A DNA stretch of 64,000 bases from Sphingomonas sp. ERG5 (lineage in GTDB: Bacteria > Pseudomonadota > Alphaproteobacteria > Sphingomonadales > Sphingomonadaceae): NCBI RefSeq assembly GCF_000803065.1, contig NZ_JSXI01000063.1, positions 186,001-250,000 on the forward strand, written 5' to 3'. Shown here in pieces: positions 59,279-64,000 of the stretch. Each line of letters begins with the position of its first letter. Within the stretch, counting starts at the first letter, position 1. The position numbers were made by a program, and so were the translations under genes. A model generated the notes under the pieces. The model was not told where the DNA came from and did no database searches. It worked only from the letters and a program-made list of their open reading frames with translations.

Positions 59279-59902
59279 TCAAGCCGGTAACCCCATCATC
59301 AGGCGCAAGCGACGCGCACAGGCGCGCAGTGCCGTGGCGTCCTGCCGCGCCTTGGCGATCGACATCGCGCCAGTGAACATCGCCACCACGGTATCGGCCA
59401 GCCCCAATGCATCGCCGGCGACGAAATCGGCATGTCCCGCCCGTTCGTCACGGTCGAGGCGTGCGGCGATCGCATCCTGCCAGGCGCGATATTCGCCTTC
59501 GACCGCCCGGCGCAGCCCGTCATCGGCAAGCGACAGTTCAAGCGCCAGATTGCCCAGCGGGCACCCCGACACCGATCCCTGCCGGTCGAGCGCGTCGGCG
59601 GTTTCCTCGAAGACCGCAACCACGCCTTCGGCCCCTGACGCCGCGCCATCGACCGCCGCGATCCAGGTCTCGGCAATCTCACCCGAGACACGCTCGGCGA
59701 CGACGGCCAGCGCAAGATCCTTCTTGGTGGGAAAGTGATGATAAAGCGCGCCCCCGGTCACTGCCGCCGCGCGCACCACATCATGCATGCTGGTCGCGCC
59801 ATAACCCTGCGCCTGGAATGCGCAGGCCGCTGCGTCGATCACGCGCTTGCGCATCCCTGCCGGGTCGTTCTTGCGAAATTTCGCCCGTTCCGCGCGCGCC
59901 AT
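59279..59902 (-). CDS. TetR-family transcriptional regulator
   Basis: 207 aa from the ATG at 59902. The HTH reads RKRVIDAAACAFQAQGYGAT, SMHDVVRAAAVTGGALYHHF, PTKKDLALAVVAERV. The C-terminal ligand domain has GCPLGNLALELSLADDGLRR. It is divergent from a DUF1579-like gene, and the gap contains ACCGG-acaa-CCGGT (59946-59959), a likely binding site. Inducer unknown. Confidence 0.9.
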   Translation of the reverse strand: MARAERAKFRKNDPAGMRKRVIDAAACAFQAQGYGATSMHDVVRAAAVTGGALYHHFPTKKDLALAVVAERVSGEIAETWIAAVDGAASGAEGVVAVFEETADALDRQGSVSGCPLGNLALELSLADDGLRRAVEGEYRAWQDAIAARLDRDERAGHADFVAGDALGLADTVVAMFTGAMSIAKARQDATALRACARRLRLMMGLPA

Positions 59903-59940
59903 TCGTGCCTCCTGACTTCGCACCGCGGATAGCATCATTG

Positions 59941-59964
59941 ACAAAACCGGACAACCGGTCTGTT
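59941..59964. promoter_or_regulatory. Operator candidate of the TetR regulator
   Basis: Inverted repeat with core ACCGG (59946-59950) and CCGGT (59955-59959), extended by ACA at the left end and TGT at the right. It sits 39 bases from the TetR start and 28 from the next plus-strand gene. Confidence 0.6.
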
Positions 59965-59986
59965 ATGGCAATATCAGACAGGGAGT

Positions 59987-60481
59987 ATGCGAGTCGTGGG
60001 TCAGGACGAGACAATGACGAAGGGCGCAAAGGGCTTCGATTTCCTCCACGGTCAGTGGCGGGTCACACACCGCAAGCTGACGGCCAGGCTCTCCGGGGCG
60101 CGGGACTGGTTCGACTTTCCCGGCACGCTTCGGGTCGATCCGGTACTGAATGGCCTGGGCAATATCGATATCAACGACCTCGACGATCCCGGCGGCGCGT
60201 ATTGCGCGCATTCGCTCCGGTTGTTCGACGCGCCGACGAATTCATGGTCGATCTGGTGGATCGACCGGCGCTCGCCCGCGATCGATCCGCCGGTGGTCGG
60301 CGGGTTCACGGGGCGCAAGGGGGTTTTCTTCGGCGACGATCTCTTCGCCGGCAAACCGATCCGGGTGCGCACCACCTATGAGCCAATCGACGAGGCGCAC
60401 GCCGAATGGACTCAGGCCTTTTCGGCCGACGGCGGAACCAGTTGGGAGGTCAACTGGATCATGGCGTTCCACCGCTCATGA
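59987..60481 (+). CDS. DUF1579-like (lipocalin-type) protein
   Basis: 164 aa. Beta-rich pattern: GFDFLHGQWRVTHRKLTARL, FDFPGTLRVDPVLNGLGNID, SLRLFDAPTNSWSIWWIDRR, FTGRKGVFFGDDLFAGKPIR, RTTYEPIDEAHAEWTQAFSA, DGGTSWEVNWIMAFHR. The opening FDFLxGxWxVxxRK is typical of DUF1579-type proteins with a lipocalin-like barrel. The start at 59987 or 60014 is possible. The stop overlaps the NIPSNAP gene start (ATGA), so they form an operon controlled by the TetR regulator. Confidence 0.78.
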   Translation: MRVVGQDETMTKGAKGFDFLHGQWRVTHRKLTARLSGARDWFDFPGTLRVDPVLNGLGNIDINDLDDPGGAYCAHSLRLFDAPTNSWSIWWIDRRSPAIDPPVVGGFTGRKGVFFGDDLFAGKPIRVRTTYEPIDEAHAEWTQAFSADGGTSWEVNWIMAFHRS

Positions 60482-61275
60482 TCACGACACCCTTATCGCG
60501 CAGGAGAATGATCGGCATGACCATGACCGGACTCGCAGCCCTGGGCAGCGGCGCCATCGCCGCCGGCCCGCCCGAAACGCAACCCGTGATCGAGGTGCGC
60601 CAGTACAAGATCGTCAAGGGCCGCCGCGACGCCATGATCGCACTGTTCGAGCGCGAATTCATCGATAGCCAGGAAGCGCTCGGCATACGGATCATCGGGC
60701 AGTTTCGCGATCTCGACGATCCGGATCGCTTCACCTGGGTCCGCGAATTTACCAGCATGACGGCGCGCGCAACCGCGCTCAACGCCTTCTATTTCGGACC
60801 CCATTGGCAAGCGCATCGCGATGAAGCCAATGCGCTGCTCGACGACAATGACAATGTCCTGCTGCTGCATCCGGCTGCGCCCGATCTCGGGTTCGGCCCG
60901 CAAGCCCGATCGGCGGTGGCGGGAGGCCCGGGCGAGCTGGTGGTCGCAACGATCCATTATCTGTGGAAAGACGCCGATGAGGGTTTCGCGCGTTTCTTTC
61001 ACGATCGGATGCGGCCGGCGCTGATCGCGGCGGGACTGCCGATACTCTCCGCTTATGTCCCCGAACGCGCGCCGAACAATTTCCCGCGCCTGCCGGTGCG
61101 GCAAAGCGAGAAACTGTTCGTCTGGTTCACCCGCGTTGCCGACAGTGCCGCTTATCACCGGGCAATGACGGCGGTGCGGGCCGACGCGACGATCGGCCCG
61201 GCGCTCGCTGACTACGAGGAACGTGCGCCGCAGATCCTGCGGCTGGCGCCCACGCCGCGTTCGGCGTTGCGCTGA
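60478..61275 (+). CDS. NIPSNAP family protein with Tat-like signal
   Basis: 265 aa. The N-terminus MITTPLSRRRMIGMTMTGLA has a twin-arginine-like motif and a hydrophobic stretch ending in GAIAAG, so export is likely. The NIPSNAP domain is visible as VIEVRQYKIVKGRRDAMIAL, GIRIIGQFRDLDDPDRFTWV and REFTSMTARATALNAFYFGP, with a second ferredoxin-like half (LVVATIHYLWKDADEGFARF, LFVWFTRVADSAAYHRAMTA). Start at 60478 overlaps the previous stop. Confidence 0.85.
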   Translation: MITTPLSRRRMIGMTMTGLAALGSGAIAAGPPETQPVIEVRQYKIVKGRRDAMIALFEREFIDSQEALGIRIIGQFRDLDDPDRFTWVREFTSMTARATALNAFYFGPHWQAHRDEANALLDDNDNVLLLHPAAPDLGFGPQARSAVAGGPGELVVATIHYLWKDADEGFARFFHDRMRPALIAAGLPILSAYVPERAPNNFPRLPVRQSEKLFVWFTRVADSAAYHRAMTAVRADATIGPALADYEERAPQILRLAPTPRSALR

Positions 61276-61318
61276 TCGGATGCATTGCCCCGGCCCGCCG
61301 GCGGGCTAAGCTGGCGGG

Positions 61319-62425
61319 ATGGACATCGGCACATTCCGCATCGCCCGAGTGATCGCCATGATCGGCGCGGCGCTCTTGTCGTTCGCAGCGCCGATCGCCC
61401 CGGCACAGGATCTGATCCCCGATCAGCCCCCCGTCCCTGCCCCGCCGCCCTGCCGCATGGTCGGCGATGTCCCGAGCGCGGCCGGCATGGTGCAATTCAT
61501 CCGCATCGACCCCGCCGCCGCCACGCGCATGGCGGAGATCGGACTCGACCGCGCAGGCATTTTCGCGCGCATGGCCGAGACATCGATCCCCGAAACCATG
61601 GGCTGCTGGGCGATGCCGGCGGGCAATTTCGACAGCCAGCTGATCTCGGTCGGCATGGCGCAGTGGAATTTCGGCACCGGCAGCCTGCAGCCGGTGTTGC
61701 AGCGATGGCGCGACGGCTTTGGCTCGACCGGACGCTTCAAACAGACGCTGAAGGCGCTGGCGCCGACCTATGGCAAATTGCTCTTTTCGAAGGCGTGCCG
61801 CGCGGTGCCGGTGGGCGACACGTGCCGCGCCGCGATCCTTGCCGCGGAGGATGCGACCGGGCGGCTGAACCCGGTGCTGACCGCCGAGCTGGCTGCGATC
61901 TTCGAGAGCGACGCCATGCTGCAAGTGCAGGCGGACACCTATATCGACTTGCTCGACGCGGTGCGGCTCGATCTGCTGCGCGTCTTCCCGACCGGGCCGA
62001 TGACTCTGCGCAAAGTGCGCTGGGCGATCGACACGCGCGTGCAACAGGGCTTCCTGCCCGGCGACGAGGATGTCGCACGGCTGCGCGCCAAACTGTCTGT
62101 CATGCCCGAGGCCGAACGCTGGCCGCGGCTGCGCGCGATCATCGCCTGGTACAAGGCGCTGGCCGAGACGATCGATCAGGATGGCGTGGCGCGTGACCAT
62201 GGCTGGAACGTGCAGCGCTGGAACTGCCTGATCGATGCGACCGCGATCGATGCCGAACAATATGAGTTGCTCAGCCTGACATTCCTGCGCAGCCGCACCG
62301 CGATCGGCAATAGTGGCCGCTGGCAGGCGCTGACGTTCGAGCGCCGCGCGAAGATCATCCTTGGCGTCGGCAGCGTCAGCGGCAAGCGCGACGGCGATTG
62401 CCCACTTCAGCCGCCAGCCTCGTAA
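61319..62425 (+). CDS. Secreted protein of unknown function
   Basis: 368 aa with a signal peptide (VIAMIGAALLSFAAPIAPAQ) and a Pro-rich linker. The main domain has the segment MPAGNFDSQLISVGMAQWNF, then GTGSLQPVLQRWRDGF, which recalls lysozyme-like cell-wall or phage proteins with a GxxQWNFG segment, but no catalytic assignment is made. The rest is helical (DTYIDLLDAVRLDLLRVFPT, RLRAIIAWYKALAETID). Cys in PPPCRM, GCWAM and ACRAV may pair. It is convergent with the AzlD gene. Confidence 0.6.
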   Translation: MDIGTFRIARVIAMIGAALLSFAAPIAPAQDLIPDQPPVPAPPPCRMVGDVPSAAGMVQFIRIDPAAATRMAEIGLDRAGIFARMAETSIPETMGCWAMPAGNFDSQLISVGMAQWNFGTGSLQPVLQRWRDGFGSTGRFKQTLKALAPTYGKLLFSKACRAVPVGDTCRAAILAAEDATGRLNPVLTAELAAIFESDAMLQVQADTYIDLLDAVRLDLLRVFPTGPMTLRKVRWAIDTRVQQGFLPGDEDVARLRAKLSVMPEAERWPRLRAIIAWYKALAETIDQDGVARDHGWNVQRWNCLIDATAIDAEQYELLSLTFLRSRTAIGNSGRWQALTFERRAKIILGVGSVSGKRDGDCPLQPPAS

Positions 62426-62440
62426 CGTCCCCGATGCCGG

Positions 62441-62725
62441 TCAGAGCAGCCTGACCAGCGCGGTCGCCGACACCGCAACTGCCATCGCCAGCAGCGACGA
62501 GCGCCGGATCAGCATCGCGACCGTCGCGGCGCTGACACCCACGGCCAGCGCCACGTCCCCGGCCAGGACCACCGGCACCACGAACGCGGCAAGCGTACAG
62601 GTCGCGAGATGGTCGAGCAGCCGCCGCACGGAATCGGGCACCTGGTTCGTCGCGACCAGCCACGCGCCCAGGATGCGCGTGGCATAGGTGGCGAGCGCCA
62701 TCATGCCGATCGCCAGGGCCGACAT
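62441..62725 (-). CDS. azlD: AzlD-type branched-chain amino acid export subunit
   Basis: 94 aa from the ATG at 62725, one base behind the AzlC stop. Three to four helices: SALAIGMMALATYATRILGA, LLDHLATCTLAAFVVPVVLA, VALAVGVSAATVAMLIRRSS, LLAMAVAVSATALVRLL. Matches AzlD, the small partner of AzlC in the LIV-E type branched-chain amino acid exporter. Co-transcribed with azlC. Confidence 0.85.
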   Translation of the reverse strand: MSALAIGMMALATYATRILGAWLVATNQVPDSVRRLLDHLATCTLAAFVVPVVLAGDVALAVGVSAATVAMLIRRSSLLAMAVAVSATALVRLL

Positions 62726-62726
62726 C

Positions 62727-63425
62727 TCAGCGCCGGGCATCGAGCGCATAGCCGAATATCGCGCCGATCAGCGCCGCCACGATGATCGCCCAATGCGTCG
62801 GCATGACGAGCGAAAGCCCGGCCGCCGCGCCACCCGCGACGATCCAGGGCGGCACGTCGCGTGGCCCTTTCGCGGCAGCGATCAGCACGCAGACGAAAAA
62901 GGCCGGCATCAACGCATCGACCCCGAACTGGCGCGGATCGCCGATCGCCGCACCGGCGAACGCACCAACCAGAGTCCCCGCGACCCAGCTCAGCCAGAGC
63001 AGCAAGCCGCCGCCAAGCAAATGGCCAAGGTCGCGTTCGCCGCCGATAATCGCCTGCCGGGTCGAGGCCCAATTGGCGTCGCTGAGCACCGCCAGCACAG
63101 CATAGCGCCGCACCGGCGGGGCGGCGCCGAGATAGTCTCCCAGCGTCGCGCCGAGCACGACGTGGCGGCCGTTGATCGCCAGCGTGGTCATCAGGATCGC
63201 GAGCCAGGGCAGCGGATAATGCCATAAATCGAGCACGGCATATTGCGCCGCCCCGGCAAAGACCAACCCGCTCATCGCCGCCGCGGTCACCGGCGTGAAG
63301 CCGGCTTCGACCGCCGCCGCGCCGAAGCCGATGCCGAACACCGCAACGGCGATCGCCGCGGCGAACAGATCGCGAAACCCGCGACCGACACCGGCAAGGG
63401 ACAAGCTGGTTGGCGCATCGGGCAT
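62727..63425 (-). CDS. azlC: AzlC-type branched-chain amino acid exporter
   Basis: 232 aa from the ATG at 63425 (MPDAPTSLSLAGVGRGFRDL). AzlC pattern: AVFGIGFGAAAVEAGFTPVT, AAMSGLVFAGAAQYAVLDLW, ILMTTLAINGRHVVLGATLG, and ALMPAFFVCVLIAAAKGPRD. Seven to eight helices. With AzlD it exports branched-chain amino acids (family knowledge). An in-frame ATG at 63512 would extend it but runs into a palindrome and the control region. Divergent from the GlxA-type regulator. Confidence 0.88.
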   Translation of the reverse strand: MPDAPTSLSLAGVGRGFRDLFAAAIAVAVFGIGFGAAAVEAGFTPVTAAAMSGLVFAGAAQYAVLDLWHYPLPWLAILMTTLAINGRHVVLGATLGDYLGAAPPVRRYAVLAVLSDANWASTRQAIIGGERDLGHLLGGGLLLWLSWVAGTLVGAFAGAAIGDPRQFGVDALMPAFFVCVLIAAAKGPRDVPPWIVAGGAAAGLSLVMPTHWAIIVAALIGAIFGYALDARR

Positions 63426-63491
63426 GGCGCCATCCTTATCGCCGCGCGCGTGGCGGGCAAGTGACGCGAATGCCAATGCGCTCAACATCGC

Positions 63492-63510
63492 GCCAATCGT
63501 TGAGATTGGC
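63492..63510. promoter_or_regulatory. Palindrome between azlC and the GlxA-type gene
   Basis: GCCAATC (63492-63498) and GATTGGC (63504-63510) are perfect arms around GTTGA, 18 bases before the first ATG of the GlxA-type regulator. Likely operator for this regulator, which would control itself and azlCD. Confidence 0.5.
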
Positions 63511-63528
63511 ATGATCTTCGGCCATAAG

Positions 63529-64000
63529 ATGATGATGCCAGAAAAACCCTCTTCCCATCCGCCCCATTCAGTCGCCGTCCTGGCCTATCAGGGCCTGTGT
63601 CTGTTCGAATATGCGACCGCGCTGGAGGTGCTGAGCAACCGCCGCTCGACCGAGGGCGAACTGCTTTATGCGGTGGCCAGCTTCTCGCTCGAAGGCGCGG
63701 CGATCATGACCGATCGCGGCGTGCCCCTCACCGTCCCCGCGGCGGACCAGGTATTTTACGACGCGCAGACCATCATCGTGCCCGGATGGCGCATGGGACC
63801 GGTCCCGGACCAGATCGCCGCCGCGCTGGCCATGGCGCATCGGCGCGGCGCGCGCATCGTGTCGATCTGCACCGGCGCGTTCGTGCTCGCGGCGGCGGGG
63901 CTGATCGATGAGCGGCGCGCGACGACGCATTGGCGATTCGCCGAGCAATTGGCGCGCGACCATCCACGCGTCGCGGTCGATGCGATGGCGCTGTATATCG
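63529..64000 (+). CDS. GlxA-type AraC regulator (3' end beyond window)
   Basis: First 157 codons only. N-terminal DJ-1/PfpI-like domain: SVAVLAYQGLCLFEYATALE, FSLEGAAIMTDRGVPLTVPA, TIIVPGWRMGPVPDQIAAAL, the nucleophile-elbow region ARIVSICTGAFVLAAAGLID and RRATTHWRFAEQLARDHPRV. This arrangement precedes an AraC HTH in GlxA-type regulators. The HTH would lie past base 64000. Three in-frame ATGs stand at 63529, 63532 and 63535. Confidence 0.88.
   Translation, partial: MMMPEKPSSHPPHSVAVLAYQGLCLFEYATALEVLSNRRSTEGELLYAVASFSLEGAAIMTDRGVPLTVPAADQVFYDAQTIIVPGWRMGPVPDQIAAALAMAHRRGARIVSICTGAFVLAAAGLIDERRATTHWRFAEQLARDHPRVAVDAMALYI

Overview
The window is GC-rich chromosomal DNA from an alphaproteobacterium, most probably a sphingomonad (Sphingomonas or a close relative). 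The pointers are the protein style of UvrA, RF2 and PBP1A, the many TonB-dependent receptors, and palindromic intergenic repeats of a kind I associate with sphingomonads. This assignment rests on family recognition, not on a database search. Coding density is high. No rRNA, tRNA, CRISPR array or intact insertion sequence was seen.

Layout. 1-5046 (minus) is a housekeeping block: mrcA (PBP1A), prfB, an exported methyltransferase-like lipoprotein and thyA, the last three joined by overlapping stop/start codons. 5226-12750 holds two membrane proteins (TMEM175-like, DUF4126), small envelope proteins, a SUFU-domain protein, a Sel1-like protein, and a LysR regulator beside an SDR/tautomerase pair. 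12928-15347 is a compositional island: a protein with a GC-rich N-terminal half and an AT-rich C-terminal HELGH (M91-like) metallopeptidase domain, followed by an AT-rich lipoprotein and a decayed copy of that lipoprotein. It looks like a toxin with immunity genes. 16031-22445 is accessory: small secreted proteins, an FCP1-like phosphatase, a DUF4262 protein, a lipoprotein, a PLD-type nuclease, and several dispersed repeats.

22459-29055 holds uvrA, carrying an in-frame palindromic repeat insertion, and an ArsR/AHSA1/DUF899 operon. 29174-34470 is a compact peptide-export locus: a 42-aa double-glycine peptide, an HlyD-type adaptor and a peptidase-C39 ABC transporter, with a divergent TolC/NodT-type outer membrane factor. 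It appears to be a class II microcin-like system. 34504-43212 has a POT transporter, a GNAT, an AraC regulator, two divergent TonB siderophore receptors, and an XRE regulator divergent from a small membrane protein.

43262-46041 has a saccharopine-dehydrogenase-like/DUF4166 protein, a DCC protein and a GNAT. 46353-55082 is a C4-dicarboxylate locus: dctA, a TonB receptor and an SGNH hydrolase in one minus-strand operon, with a divergent DctB/DctD-like two-component pair whose regulator lacks the GAFTGA loop. 55079-64000 has a lone winged-helix regulator, a LytS/LytTR pair, a beta-propeller protein, a TetR regulator divergent from a two-gene operon, AzlCD, and the start of a GlxA-type regulator cut by the window end.

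The two places most likely to hold undescribed biology are the peptide-export locus around 30793 and the metallopeptidase/lipoprotein island at 12928-15347.
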